Shown piece after piece: positions 13,146 through 26,105 of a stretch of DNA of 64,000 nucleotides. The notes under the pieces were generated by a model. That model worked only from the letters and a program-made list of their open reading frames with translations, searched no databases and was not told the origin of the DNA. Origin of the DNA: Eucommia ulmoides (Eukaryota; Streptophyta; Magnoliopsida; Garryales; Eucommiaceae); assembly GCA_016647705.1 (NCBI GenBank), contig CM028333.1:16489743-16553742 (forward strand), written 5' to 3'. The position numbers were made by a program, and so were the translations under genes. Numbering within the stretch: the first letter of the stretch is position 1; every line of letters starts with the position of its first letter.

Positions 13146-16100
13146 TCATCTTCCGTCGAAAAGTCCACTGAAAACCGGGCTGTTTCCTCCAAGTGATGCT
13201 TCCCATTCAATTGAGGAAATAGTGATTTGAGAGAGTGCCACCACAACCTCTCTAATCTCCAATCTGTTTAATGCCTCTTCACTTAGACACCGTTCAGCTA
13301 TCTCTGCCATCTGCAACAAGTTTAAACATCATCATTCACAAAACTGTATTATCACAAATATATATGCATGATTAGACTTACCTTGAACACATCCTCCATT
13401 GGGTAGCTTCCCCTAAGGTTACCATCTACGATATATTCCACTGCTTTCTCTGGTTCTTCATCTTGGAATGCTTTATTAACCTGATAATGAATTAGAACAC
13501 GACTTGAATTAGCCTATCTGTTGAAATATTATATTTATGTATTATTTTTTATAACGTTCTTATAGGGTTTTATTAACCCATTTATTTCGATGATATTATT
13601 CTTAATTTAGAGGAATAGAACACATTCAGTATATAGAGAAATTATCAATTATATTTTTCCTCTTTCCCCTGTATCCCTTTCTATCTGATGACCTGATCAC
13701 CACCAACTCTTTTAACATCTGATGTGGGATAAACCCAACAATTTCTCCCTCGTACATTAGGCCTTTGGTCATGTAACCCTCAATCTCTCCCTTTGTAACG
13801 GTTAGGTCAGAGTTGTTGTAACCTGAGCTCTAATATCAGTGTAACGTGATGTGTTAGAGTAGGGTGTTCTTGGACTTCTCTCAACTCCAAAAACTAGCTC
13901 ATGAGATGAGGTTTTTCCTTACATTTATAATCTAATCACTAGTCCCTTCCACATCTGATGTGGGATAAAACCATCATAAGGTAGTGTTTGGTTGCATGGA
14001 ATTGGATTTAGAAAATAAGGGCTTGCATGGGTTCTTTTCAAGTTCCAATTCCATGGCTTTAATTTCGTACTCGCAAGCGTACCTACATCGTTCGCTTGAA
14101 TTTCTTTTCATTGGTAGTAATGACTTACGATTGTGATGAGCGATTTCATCTTGTTTGGCTCCCGGTTGTCGCGGATGAGTGCACGCATACCGGTTATAAG
14201 CTCTGCTAATACTACTCCGAATGCAAAAACATCGGTTTTAGTGGTCACTTGAAGTTCTTTCACTGATCTGTTCAGACAAAAATTGTTTAGACTGTGAGAT
14301 TAGCTTCACAAATTGTTAAAAACACAATAAAAATTGAGAGAACTTACTCAGGAGGAAGATATCCCGGTGTTCCAACCAGCCGAGTCGCTATGAACTCATC
14401 ATCATTGGTTCGTCCAACCAGTTTCGCCAATCCAAAATCCGCAACCTGAAATATATCACTTGATGTAGTAAGTTCTGAGTTAGGAACCTTAGGGAACGCT
14501 TAGCAAAAAATGTAGCGTGCGCGCGCGCACACACATATATATATACCTTTGCTCTGAGGCCTTCGTCAAGAAGGATGTTGGTTGTCTTAATATCACGATG
14601 AACGTAGCAGGCTTTCGTGTGATCATGAATATACTCGATACCCTTTGCAGCATCCAATGCAATCTGTGTTCTTGCAGTCCAAGAGAGTGGCTGGTGACCT
14701 GATGAAAGTGCGTTTTTCATATTTACTCTTCGGTTTTATTAAAACATAAATAAAAAATATTGAAATGAACGCATGTAAAGTTTTATATGCAAGCGTTCAT
14801 CTATAATTTCAATTCCAGGCAACAAAACGCGGTACAAGAGAATATGCACCTTTTAGCAAAGGATCATGCAGATGATCACTAAGAGATCCATTCGGCATAT
14901 ATTCATAAACCAAGTAGAGGTGATCGTCGCCACTCGCGTACCCCAAAAGCTCCACCTGAAATCCACATTTGATTTGAAATAAACTTTTTTAGTATTATAC
15001 TAGATTATTGTTCATTAAAAAAAAAAAAAAAAAAAATCGGTGGATCTCCTCCATCAGACAGATCAACGGATCTGGGCATGGGATAGACAGGTCAAAGAGC
15101 AGATTTAACCGGGCATCTTACCACATTGATGTGATGAATCTTGCATAAGACCTTGAGCTCCGCCAGGAACTCCTTGGACTTGTTCGATCTCATTTTTTTT
15201 ATCGCGACTTCCTGAATGCAAGCGGAAGGGGCAGTTTTAAACACTATAACACAACCAACAGGATGTTAGGCAGCGTTTGATTTTTCATCAAAATTGGAAA
15301 AAAAATATTTCCAATTCCAAAAGCTTCAATTGCCGGCAACCAAACGCTGCCTTAAGAGAAAGCTAGAACAGAGATTCTCCATACCTGATCACCTATTACC
15401 CCAAAATATACACTCCCATATCCACCCTCTCCAATCTTTCTACTTTCATCAAAGTTAGCCGTTGCCTCTGCAACCTCCTCCAGACTAAATATTACTGGCC
15501 TTTCCGATTCAAAAAGCGTGATATCTGTCGGTTGATTTTAGTAGTTTTTAGAACGAACCTCAACTGTAAAAATAAAGGTGAATGTTGAATTTAACATTTT
15601 TTAAATTATAGAGGTTGAATTTTATCTAACCTTGCATGTTTTCTTTATGAAATGATTGTTTCAGTATGGAAGAAGATCTATTGGCACCAAAGCTTTTGGA
15701 TATAGCTCTGGGATCTTCCTCACTGCCTTTACTCGATTTCCTTCTCCTCAGGAGGATCACCGCCAACGTGCACATCGAGAGCAGCGTCACCACCGATAAA
15801 ATGCCAACCACTATTGTCCATGTATGCTTCTTTCTTGCTAGTCAACACACAAACAAAACCATGCAAGTCAATATTAACCCCAAGTTCATGAATTAGATAC
15901 CTTCGATATGAATGCTAAGGTATCATTTGGAAGCACAAAATTGAAGCCTCGGAATCGAATGCATGCAAATTTTAAAATTTTTACATGCGTTCATGCCTAA
16001 TTTCAATTGCGAAATCAGGGGTTTTGACATTTTGTACCCCCTGAAGTTTTACCAAAATCTCATTTTGGTCTCCATTATTTCAATTTGAACATATATATAA

Positions 16101-17527
16101 CATCTTAAAGTTTCCTAATCATCTCACCACAGTTCAATTCATTATTCTCATTATAATTTAGAACGGAAAACAATCATGTGCAATGCATGTAATTGTTTTT
16201 AAGATATTTTATAGTATTTCAAGTCTCTTTCTTTCCCCTCTCCCATTCTTTTTCTTGCCCAAATAATTAAATATAATTGAATATTGTTTTCAAGATGCTT
16301 TTTGGGTCATCTAAGAAAATAGTTCGGTTTGCAATCCAAAATTGCAATAGGGCAATTAATTAGGACTGAATATGAAACTTTAAGTTGTCATGTGTTCAAA
16401 TTGAAATTAGTGGGACAAAATTGAAATGATGGTCAAACTTTAGGGGTGCAAAGTGTCAAAATCCCTAAAAAATCAATTATGAGAAAGAAAAAAACGTAAA
16501 TTATTTTTTATCATCTATTTCGTCTAATTATCATTTTATCTCCTCTATTTCAAAATACTACATTCCTCCACCTACTTCAACATTAAATAAAGTGAAAAAC
16601 TAATTTTTTTTCATTTAAATTAATAGAATATACTTAAAAATTAATAAATTTTCGAATGATATAGACAAAATTATTCATTTATTTATATTTTAATTTAATT
16701 TTTAAAACATTTATGATAAAAAAAAATTCAATTAAAATAAAAATAAAAATAAAAGGGATAAGTTCATCTCTTTTATTCAAAAATTGTATCAAAATTTTAA
16801 TTCTATTTATTTTTAAATATATTTTGTCATTTAAAAAAAAAAAAAATTTGAAACAGAGGAGGAGGATAAAGTAATAATTAAAAGCTCCGTCGTCACCTTC
16901 CTTGGGCTGTGGAATGCCGTTCTTTTCGAAGGGCACAAACAAAACCGAACCCACGTCTATAAACGAAGGATTTCGAGTGAGAACACTGTTTAATCTCTCG
17001 ATCTCCTTTATCTGAGCAGACAACAGAATCGAAATGCTGGATAGCGTATCGCCTTCCTGAACCGTATACGTTACGATGCTCTGAGACTTGCCCTCCACAC
17101 ATCCGCATAGAAGATGAATCGCCACGCCCTCTCCGGCTCGATAAGAGCTCTCTTCTCCTCCGACCGGCCACGCTTGCCCGCTATAACTTAAACCGGAAAC
17201 ATTGACGAACGAATCGCCTTGTTTCAGCTTATACACCGTCTCGTGAAAATATCCGACGGTTCCGTTAACGTTCAGACAAGAACACGGTACCGTGACGAGG
17301 TAGTCATTTCTCATGGGATTGATTTGGGATGTGTTGACGGAGTAGAGAGTGACGATTTGTTCTTTGGTAAGGCCGTTGTAGTTGTAGAGCATGGAAGTAC
17401 ATTCTTGGATTCGATCGGAGCAAGTGAAAGGGTACAGATGAACCGATTGGGCGGAGATAGCGAAAGAACAAGTGGTTATGGATGCTAGAGAGAGGAAGAG
17501 GAGGAGGAGGTGATCAGGAGAAGCCAT
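13146..17527 (-). CDS. LYK3: LysM-domain receptor-like kinase, LYK3 type, 10 exons
   Basis: Exons: 16897-17527, 15631-15837, 15385-15524, 15122-15211, 14850-14955, 14547-14698, 14348-14445, 14129-14267, 13382-13480, 13146-13310, giving 608 aa. The signal peptide is [23 protein letters not shown]. The extracellular part has three LysM-like blocks separated by CxC motifs (PCSC, CGC); the third contains [14 protein letters not shown] membrane span lies at about 218-240, followed by RRRK. The kinase has glycine loop GEGGYGSV (311-318), Lys331 in [13 protein letters not shown] (425-432), DFG (445-447) and GTPGYLPPE, so it should be active. LysM kinases sense chitin-like or Nod-type oligosaccharides; the [12 protein letters not shown] stretch and overall layout suggest the AtLYK3 branch over CERK1. 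An upstream in-frame ATG at 17620 would bury the signal peptide and is rejected. Confidence 0.9.
15269..15351. mobile_element. 83-bp Tourist-like MITE in LYK intron 3
   Basis: The ends GGCAGCGTTTG (15269-15279) and CAAACGCTGCC (15341-15351) are perfect 11-bp inverted repeats. They are flanked by TTA on both sides (15266-15268 and 15352-15354), the 3-bp target duplication typical of PIF/Harbinger elements. The interior is itself partly palindromic around TTGGAAAAAAAATATTTCCAA. Confidence 0.8.
15838..16896 (-). other. Intron 1 of the LYK gene
   Basis: This 1.06-kb intron separates the ectodomain exon from the transmembrane exon. It is AT-rich with long A-runs (16718-16850). No gene or recognisable transposon was seen. 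Confidence 0.6.
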
Positions 17528-19770
17528 GGATTTTGGCTTGAAGTTCTTTTTTTTCAAGTTATGTAAGAAGAAGAAGAAGAAGAAGGATGAGATGAAGGTT
17601 TTGGGAGGGGTGCCTGTCATTACATATTTGGAAGCTTGTTCAAAGGCATCGGTGTTAATTACTCTTTACCTTCTTATACTTTGGTCATGTTTTATTTTAA
17701 TATCTCCACTTTTAAATGTTACTCATCACGCACTTCTGCTGTTGATTCAAAAAAATATTAAAAAAAAATATTTTTATTTTTATTTTTTAATTTGAATTTA
17801 ATTTAAAACTAAGGTCCCATTTGGTTACCGTTTCTACTTTTTGATTTCTATTCCCACTCCCAAAATTTCAAAATTAATGTACAAAAGTGCATTTGATAAA
17901 CACGTTTTTGTTCCCAAAATTTTAAAAGTAATTTAGACTATTTCTTGACTTTGTTAAGAATTTGAGAAACAAAAACATGTTGATTTTTATTCAATTTTAT
18001 AAAATTATTCTCACTATCACCTCGCCTGTCACCAACACCCCACCTGTCAACATACATTTAAAGAAAGAAAAAAAAAAAAGAACGAAAGTTGCAACCAAAC
18101 ATACTTCTTGTTTCTGTTCTCATAAATTAAAAGAAAAACAATTTTAGGCTAGTAGTCATTACCAAACTTGTTTCTATTTTCGGAATATTCTAAAATCGAA
18201 ACAAAATTCCTATTCCATCGATCCCAGGTTATTGGAAGTAGATTCAGAAAAACAAGAACACTAACCAAACACCACCTAATATTTTCTCTCTCTAGCTCTC
18301 TTTATCTCTTTAATTCTATTTTTTTTTTCTTTTTCTTTTTTAAATAAAGACAAAATAAAATAAAAATTTAAAGTAAGGAATAAATATATCAATTTAGTGT
18401 AAAATATAGATAAAAATAAATAAATTGAATTTCACTTATTTTTTGTAATATTCGGTTGTTAAATAAAAAGATTTCAATTTATTATAAGTAGAAGGGGTAA
18501 AATGTAGGTTTTTAGAGTATGGGGCACAACATAAAAGAGGATCAAAGTAGAAGGGGACAAAAGGGAATTAACTGAAGGTATTACTACTGGTCGTTTATTC
18601 GAAACTGCGCCATGGGTAATAACAAAGCAAAGTTGAAAAAGAGCCAGCTTATTGACATCATAAAATTTTATTAGTAATCATATCCACAAGGCAAATTTTG
18701 TCGATGTTTACAAGTCACTTATCTGCTATTTTTTCTCTGATTTTGGGGACAAAAACTGACGTAAATAGATACAGATGATGTACTTTTGATGGGTATAAGC
18801 TGCTGTTTTAAATAGCATTTTTATGTTCTGTCTCAACTTTATGAGAATGATAATCTGCCTCATGGCAAAGTCATTGCTTTAAGGGATAAGAACTGTTTGC
18901 TGTATACGAGTCCTTTATACCCTGCCTGTGTGATACTGAACTGGATCCATCGTTGCCTTGGTTGTTAAATACTTGTTTTTAAAAAAATACCCAGCTCAAT
19001 AAAACTATATATGACAAAACATGAATATTTTTTTTTTTAGGTTTTACAATAAGGTGCGTTCGAACCACTTATGTTCGAACCACTTATGATCATCTTCTTA
19101 AACAATCTTAAAGACATATTTCCTCACATCAACATGATGTATTCAAAATTTAATTATTAGTGTATTTTCCGGAAGAATCAACCTTGATGGACAAAGAAAG
19201 AGAACACCACCATTTACTAGACTTTCTTGAGTACGCATTGAATTGTTTTTTTTTTTTTTGAAAATTACGTAGTATCAGTTACTGTCAGTAACATTGTGAT
19301 TCACATCAACTGCAAAGAACAGAATTGCCGGCTAGCCATTACCCACATCGCTATCTTAATTTGTCATTTAAGCGTAGGGCATTTTGGACCTGAAGAGCAA
19401 AAGTTTATAAGTTTGATTAGGCCATTTAGGTCCCACTCGTATTATCTATGTGTGACTTGTCATATGGTCCATAAGACATTTAAATGAACCATGTCGTCAA
19501 AGAGTACGCCCAAATAGAAACATACAAGGGAAAAAGGAAAAGTAAATACTTTTGCTTTGAACCTATGTTTGATGATATGATCTTCTAAAAAATAAACCAA
19601 GATTATTGGAGAAAAATAGAGATATTTGTGTTCAACTATTTTTATGTTATAATCCTATGTTGTTTTCCTATTTCCCCCCTGTTATCTTTTGTTAGCATTT
19701 TGATAAAAAAAAAAAAAAAAAGAACCTATACCGTGAACATACACGGACGTTATTAGACGTAGTTATAGCA
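17528..19770. other. Spacer between LYK 5' end and PHS1 3' end
   Basis: Left to right: an A/GA-rich LYK leader (17528-17620), the MITE at 17813-18276, AT-rich DNA, and a perfect 15-bp tandem duplication GTTCGAACCACTTAT (19058-19087). No coding region could be supported. Confidence 0.6.
17813..18276. mobile_element. MITE with TAA target duplication
   Basis: The left end GGTCCCATTTGGTTACC and the right end, whose reverse complement is GGTGGTGTTTGGTTAGT, form imperfect terminal inverted repeats of about 17 bp. TAA flanks both sides (17810-17812 and 18277-18279). The interior has subterminal T-rich and GTTTCT words and no coding capacity. Confidence 0.65.
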
Positions 19771-21761
19771 TTACAATACTATGTCATCTCCCATTTCACT
19801 TATAACTTTCTCCACTTTGTTCAAAATATCTGCAATTAACAAAATTAGAAAATCAGTCAAAATATTAGAATTTTAAAGTGGCAGAATTAAAAAGAACAAA
19901 GAAAAAAAATATATAATGTATAAGCACCATATATACAATTCCAAAGATAATAACATTGAACAAGTTATTTCGTCATTAAAGCAAACCATCTCGACTTGTA
20001 AAAAAAGTTGGTGCTTCTATAGGATTGCTACCAAACTCATGCATCTATGCAAATTGGCAAATGCATCTTGTGGAATGGTAAAGGGGACAAAAAAAAAGAT
20101 ACCATATACGTTAGATAGTTAGTTGTACACAACTACTATTTAATGGGTTAATTGTCTTTTATTCTCCATCTTGTTTCATTTGTCTTCTCTATTTAAAAAT
20201 ATACACTTTATCTTTATAATAGATTGTAAAATATTCTTTTTATTTAACTTAACAAAATATGCTAAAACCTAAGTGAAATTAAATATTCCATCTAAAATAT
20301 ACATGGAATTACAAAATTACCATTTATTATTTTAATTTTGCCAAGATACTAATGAAATAGGTCTTAAAGAAACTCGTCGTTCAACTATTTCTCTACCAAA
20401 AAATAATATTTTCTCTCTAACCCGTGTTAATAGAGAGTTTTCTATAGAATGAACTGAAATCATATCGTTGTGAAAAAAGGTTATAGGAGAGAGGATATGC
20501 CCATGGGTGAATAGAAAACTTTTTTGTTCACCCATTTATTCCTCGCCACTTACATTGTGCTGTTGACTTGATTGACTTATTCCGAACTGGACATTTGTCA
20601 AAAAGTTTATTTTATTTTGTCTTTATTAAAGAAATAAAATGAAAGTAAAAGAAGGAACAAAAAAAAAGAGTTACAAAGTGAATGTGTTAATTTTTCTCGT
20701 TTCTTACCTTTAACTATTAAATATAAATATAAATAATAATTAAGCTATTATATATATTGAATAAAATGTGAGTTTATTAAGATGTTTCAATCTAACACAT
20801 ACCTTGGAAAGAAGAATCTTCAAGATATTTCTGAAATAAAATTACAATATAAAAAAGATCAAAATTAGGTGTCTAATGAGAAAGTAGTATTGGTCCATTG
20901 ATAAAACATGTCAATAGACATAATACCTTGATTTCGATTTTCAAATCAACATCCTTGGACTCAGAAACAGCTGGTTGCGCAACCGCTACAAAAAACATAA
21001 ATAAATAAAAATAATAATAATCATAATTAAAAAAAAAAAAAAAAAAAGGAAATAGATCACTAAACAGTTAACCATAAGAATATCATAATGTTAGCTTCAG
21101 ACTACCTTGTTCAACCGGAGAGCGACAGTTCATTAGCAACGACGTGAAACTAGGTGGGAATGCCGAAAAGATGGCTTCAGCATCAGACCCAATTGTCGTT
21201 TCCTGTTCCTTCAAGTGCTGAACAATGTCGTGGCTCAAGTTTGGCGACATCGGATGTGTACAATTGTCGGCTGAAATCATACTACATTCCTCAGGCCTGC
21301 AATCAACGTGGAACACCCCCCATTAGGCACCCATGTGACGATTCCACTTAGTTTGTTTAAGCAAAACAGCATAACACCAGCTTTCGCACCTATATGGAGG
21401 CACATTCGAAGAAATAAAATCAGATTGAGAGGTTATTTCGGATTTAAATTCGCCACGTGGAAGCCCTTTAGCCCCGGATTCATCAAATTTGTCCTGAGAA
21501 AAGAAGGGATGAGTTAGTGATGCTGACATCTATATGTAAAACCTAAAAGGGGAAAGACATGAATTGGGAATGAAAAAGAGCTCAAATTTTGTTTATCCTA
21601 TCATCTCCTTGCTCCTTGCCTCAAGCATCAATGGTCGCTATTGATTGATGCATCCACCACTATCATCAACAAAAATTACTCATTTATCCTTAATTAGACA
21701 TTCTCTCACAATCTTTAATCCCATTTATTTACTCCTTACCACGACCACGACCACCACCACC

Positions 21762-21794
<33 letters not shown>

Positions 21795-24133
21795 GACTCT
21801 TCGTCATCAATTATGCATTTCAACATCCTAAAACCTTCATCGCTCCTGTTGATCACTTACGCTACCGTAATCACTGATATGTTCCTTCCACATCAACCTC
21901 AATTAATGTATCTTTCATGTCTGCTCAATATTGCCGCTAATCCGGTTGGTACCTCAATTTCAAATGGACAAATCAAACGTGTATATTCTAATTTTATGCT
22001 TCAGCGATTACTCTTCAACTAGTGCTTAACGCGGGCCTAAAACTAGTTGTAAAAGAAATTAAATAAAAGGAGGTTTTTAATGGTTGAACCTTCAATGCGT
22101 TCATGAAGTTTACGATTTCGTAATGTGTCAGAAACCGCAAAGCGAACTTCTCGATCTGTAAAGGATGTAAAGGAAAGGTTTGAGGTGAATGTCATGATTG
22201 AAAAGCATGAAATTAACTAAAATCCATATTTCTTGGGAAGTTATTCAGGTAAGAGTAAGACAATAGAAACACTAGGAGACAGGACAAAGAAGTTGAAATT
22301 AATAGATAAACATATGTTCTAGGTGGCTTGCCTGGCCTGAACAATCGTTATAGCTGACAAAAAGAACCCTGCTTCCTCTTGCTGGAAAACCAGAGAGACA
22401 GGACACCTGAGGCCATGAAAAGTGAAGTTTCGATATGTAGTGCTCTTCCTGTAAAAACCGACAAAGTTGTCAGGCTTGCTGAATTGGACAAATTCTTTGC
22501 ACATTCTAAACTACAAAACAAATGCTTGGAAACAGAATTTGCAAATTGAGGCGACAATTGAATGATAGGTTTTAGAATACACGGGCAACCTAGATACAAA
22601 GGTGGTCAACTGGTGAATACAATGATGATGGTGAATTTGGTCACTCCTAAGCCACCTATTGAAGACATACACACAGACTGACATTTTGGCTAAGTTCGAC
22701 TGAATGGCCGAGCTGAGCTCCAACCTCAATGCTGAGCTGAGCTTCGACCTTACTACTAGGCTAAGCTTCGGCCCCAAGACATGCCGACCAGAGGATGGCC
22801 GAGCTCAGACCTCAAGACATGCCGACCAGAGGATGGCCAAGCTCAGACCTCAAGACATGCCGACCAGAGGATGGCCAAGCTCAGCTCGCCAGACAAACCT
22901 CCTTCAGGGCAGATGGACTCTCCTGATGGGCCAAAAAGCCCAAGCCCATCACTATGCAGAAATTTAAGTTTAAGTTTTTTATTCCCCAGGATACTTCGAT
23001 ACATGACCAACTGTGTCTACCGCGTGTCTGTGTCCAATACGTGTCCGAGATGCAAAAGATAGGACAACCGTCCGACAAATGTATGTGATTCCTAGGACAC
23101 CACTCAACCCCACAATGTGTGTATTAAAAATAAGAATCGGCATACATCATGTACGTTCCTACACATCAACAGTAGAGTATATCTCAGAAAATTTGGGAAC
23201 AAGTAGGACGACTGAAGTAAAAAACAATATATGGCAACTAATATATGAAAACGGTAGTCATGAAATCAAGCCGAGGAAATCAGAAAGCAAGATGCCGTAG
23301 GAACTACTGTGAAGCAAAATGGACTTCAGATCATTAAAATGTATTAGCAAAGATCTCGTATCTAGTCTAAATAAAATCCGTAATCTCACAGAAAATGTTG
23401 TTAGGATGACTTTTGATGTTTGAGTTTACCGAGCATTGGTTTATCCATTTAAGATAAATCATGTATTTCTCATCAAAATAACACCAGTTCATGAGTGATT
23501 CAATCTAAGATTAATTCACATCGCATGCTAAAAACATATGTCGTTACTAACAATCTTTTCTATAACATTCAAATAATATTCAAAACAAAGGACTCTATGC
23601 CTATCTCTGTGTTCCATTAACCTCTGTTATCCTACAGAAATTCAATTTGCAAATTGAAAGTAAGAGAGTGAAAGCTACAAGAACAGTACAAACTTCAACT
23701 CGTTTGATCAAATTCCTAATCTGAATATGGATCTACATCGCACTAACATAAATACAGATATTGATTGCTGAAAAATTGTTAATATCATGACATTGTGAAT
23801 ACTGAATGCGTACAACATCCGAAAATAGAGGTTAAAAGCACAATTAGAAGTGTCAAGTCATCTCACCAGACTTCTTTGGCGAAGGGAGACGAGGAGGATG
23901 GAGTCAGAACCGGAGTGACCGGGGAGTAGCTCGAGAGAGACGGCGGAAGAGAACGAAGAGATCCAAGTGCCTTTATAGCGGCCTCGGTGGGATCGAGGAG
24001 TGAGAGCGGGGTGTGTGGAAGGGAGCGAAGGATAGTGGACGAAGCGAGAGTACTGGATCTCCCACTGGTTGCTAATGGCGATGATCGACTTCTCCTGGTT
24101 TTCGCTCGGCGTACATACCGGAGATCCCGCCAT
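19771..24133 (-). CDS. PHS1: POOR HOMOLOGOUS SYNAPSIS 1 (meiotic chromosome pairing), 8 exons
   Basis: Exons: 23867-24133, 22332-22448, 22090-22155, 21390-21493, 21106-21296, 20927-20985, 20803-20830, 19771-19829. Frame is kept throughout, giving 296 aa. Hallmarks are NQWEIQYSRFVHYP near the N-terminus, RYKGTWISS, EEHYISKLHFSWPQVSCLSGFPARGSR and IEKFALRF. The C-terminus, KYLEDSSFQDILNKVEKVI, matches PHS1. In maize and Arabidopsis PHS1 is needed for correct homologous pairing and controls nuclear entry of RAD50 in meiosis. Exon 7 is only 28 nt. Intron 2 starts CAG|GCAAGC, a GC-AG intron; all others are GT-AG. Intron 1 (1.4 kb) contains transposon-like sequence with a tandem repeat. Exon limits rest on motif and phase, not on transcripts. 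Confidence 0.9.
21751..21795. repeat. (CCA)n-(TCA)n compound microsatellite
   Basis: About nine CCA/ACC units pass into seven TCA units within PHS1 intron 3. A chance open frame through it is low complexity and not called. Confidence 0.9.
22777..22890. repeat. 38-bp tandem repeat, three copies, in PHS1 intron 1
   Basis: The unit begins GACATGCCGACCAGAGGATG, continues GCCAAGCTCAGACCTCAA, and occurs three times nearly identically from about 22777. The surrounding 22690-23110 is markedly more GC-rich than the rest of the intron and includes GGGCCAAAAAGCCCAAGCCC. It is probably part of a degraded LTR-type insertion. Confidence 0.85.
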
Positions 24134-25274
24134 TTTTCAAAAATTAATTAAACTAACCACTGGTTTTTTCTAGTCTTTCGCGAGCTACGTTCCTTTAAAT
24201 AGATCGACCCAGGCAAGCACGAGAATCCCACGGTGCTCCCGAACTTGGGTTATTGGGTTAAGCCCATTTACAAATTTGGTGGCATTTGGTTATTCTGTTT
24301 GTAATTTGGATTTTTTATTATTTTACTCTACTTTCTCTTTCCTCAACTATCCTTTTAAACCAAAATCTTCAACGCATTATTAGTATTTAATCCTTTACAA
24401 GTAGTGAAGAGACATATTTAACTTTTTATATATATAATAGAGAAACCTTAATCCTTCACTTCATTTTCATTTTCATTTTCAACCTAGGTTACTTCTTCTA
24501 AGAATAAAAATAAAGAAATAAAAATAGGGATGACAAAAAAAACCAAACCGACTGGTAATTGAGAAAAATCAAACGGAAGTGGCTTTAGGGTTTTGTCCGC
24601 GACGGTCAAGCATCAACGGTGACAATAAAGCATTGACAGTGACGGTGAAACATATCCCTCTTCTTTATACATTCCACCCCATGATGCCAACATACCTTCG
24701 ATGGCGATGGTGAAGCATCGGGTAAACGATGACGACGACTTCTTGTTCGGCAACAATTGCAGATTATAGGGTGGTGATGACCACTTCTTCAACAACGACG
24801 CCATTTTTGCTAGTGATGTTTGTACATTTACTTATTTTTGTTGTAGTTATTTTTGAAAAATTACTACACAAATTTTTTTTGTGAAAAATCATGTTCGTGA
24901 ATTTCTTTTGAACTTTTTGTTAGTGCACAATAATTTTTCCCTAGGGTTTCTGTTGCACAACAATTCTTTTTGAAAAATTACTACACAATAATTTCTTCAA
25001 ATTCTATTCGTTAAATTTATGTTCATGAAATTTTTGTTGATGATGGTTCTCATGGATCTTCCTTTTTAAGTTGTTATATTTAAAAGTTATAGTATTTTGA
25101 TTCAGGGTTTTGTTTTATGTTTCAGTTTTGAAGTATTTATATTTTATTTGTTCTTTTTTACACTAAGAAAAGTACCCCCATTATACCCATTATAACATTG
25201 CTTCCATATTGTTGTTATTATGTTATGTGCCTTTAGAATTTATGGATTTGGCTTTGTACAAGCATTACAGTAAT
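24134..25274. other. PHS1 upstream region and spacer
   Basis: The PHS1 promoter lies in the left part. Further right are AT-rich DNA and recurring imperfect words such as GAAAAATTACTACACAA and TTGCACAACAATT, which reappear beyond the copia element (30440-30560, 30730). That is consistent with one older repeat split by the element. No gene was seen. Confidence 0.5.
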
Positions 25275-25279
25275 GTGTT
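25275..25279. repeat. Left target-site duplication of copia element (GTGTT)
   Basis: GTGTT immediately precedes the 5' LTR and is repeated at 30356-30360. Confidence 0.75.
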
Positions 25280-25534
25280 TAATAAAAATATGTGTACATT
25301 GTAGGATGTTAGTTATTGCCTAATTACATGATCTTGATTATTGTCCAATTATTATAGGAAATTAGTTATCTACTTATTATAAATCATTTGACTTTTCTTG
25401 ATTATTGTCTAATTATTATAGAATATTAGTTACCTATTATACCATTTGACTTTTCTCTTGATTAATGATTGTATTGCATATATAATCAATTTGATTGAAT
25501 ATAATGAACATGACGTATTTCATCAAATTCTTTA
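25280..25534 (+). repeat. 5' LTR of copia element
   Basis: It is collinear with 30127-30355: both share TTGATTATTGTC, CCATTTG and GATTGTATTG followed by CATATATAATCAATTTGATTGA-like sequence. The first bases are TA where the 3' LTR has TG, probably a G-to-A change. The 5' copy keeps about 25 nt near its start that the 3' copy lacks. Confidence 0.85.
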
Positions 25535-25550
25535 TGGTATACCGAGTAAG
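25535..25550 (+). other. Primer-binding-site-like sequence
   Basis: TGGTATACCGAG immediately after the LTR resembles the initiator-Met tRNA-complementary PBS used by many plant copia elements, with substitutions. Confidence 0.5.
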
Positions 25551-26105
25551 GTTCCTAAACCTCACTCTCCTTCTCTGCTCAGCCAGTCGCAACCTCTCCC
25601 TCAGCACAGTCTCTCTCTCATTCTTCTTTGCTACAACAACCAGAACTAGCAGCCTCTCTCTCTTTTGCTCAACCAACATCAACCTCTCTCTCAACAAAGA
25701 ATAGAGATTTGTTCTTTCCCTTCAAGCTTCTTCCTTCCTCTTTCATTTTTTCTCACAAAAACCCTAAGCTTCCCTCATCCCTAGTCGGCCGCAACTCCTA
25801 TCTCCCTCTTCCTCATGGCCGCAACTTAGCACCCACCCCTCCGAACATCAAAATCGACGGCGCCACCGACACCTGCAAAAGGAGTTCCCATTTTTTTTCT
25901 AGCCATGGTCATTGATAACAATCAAGTTCTCATACCCAACACTTAAGAACCCACCAAATCCCTTATTGTTATCAATATAAACAATTGTGTGAAACTCACA
26001 TCTACCAATTGTCTCTATTGAAAACTGCAAATTGAAGTCATTCTTATTAATTACGATCTACAACAATTTATTGACATATACCTCTCGGCACCACCTGCCA
26101 CGATC

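Noticed and set aside
17528-17620. Longer LYK start at 17620 (adds 31 residues)
   Set aside because: It would place a Phe/Lys-rich stretch ahead of a clear signal peptide; the start at 17527 gives the normal receptor N-terminus.
19058-19087. GTTCGAACC duplicated, resembling a tRNA B box
   Set aside because: No A box, acceptor stem or anticodon arm can be folded around it; it is a simple 15-bp tandem duplication.
21645-22022. 125-residue plus frame with poly-Thr and poly-Ile
   Set aside because: It is produced by the CCA/TCA microsatellite in PHS1 intron 3 and runs antisense through an intron.
22704-23300. Plus-strand frames with repeated RPEDGxAQ units
   Set aside because: They come from the 38-bp tandem repeat and lack start context, domains or introns.
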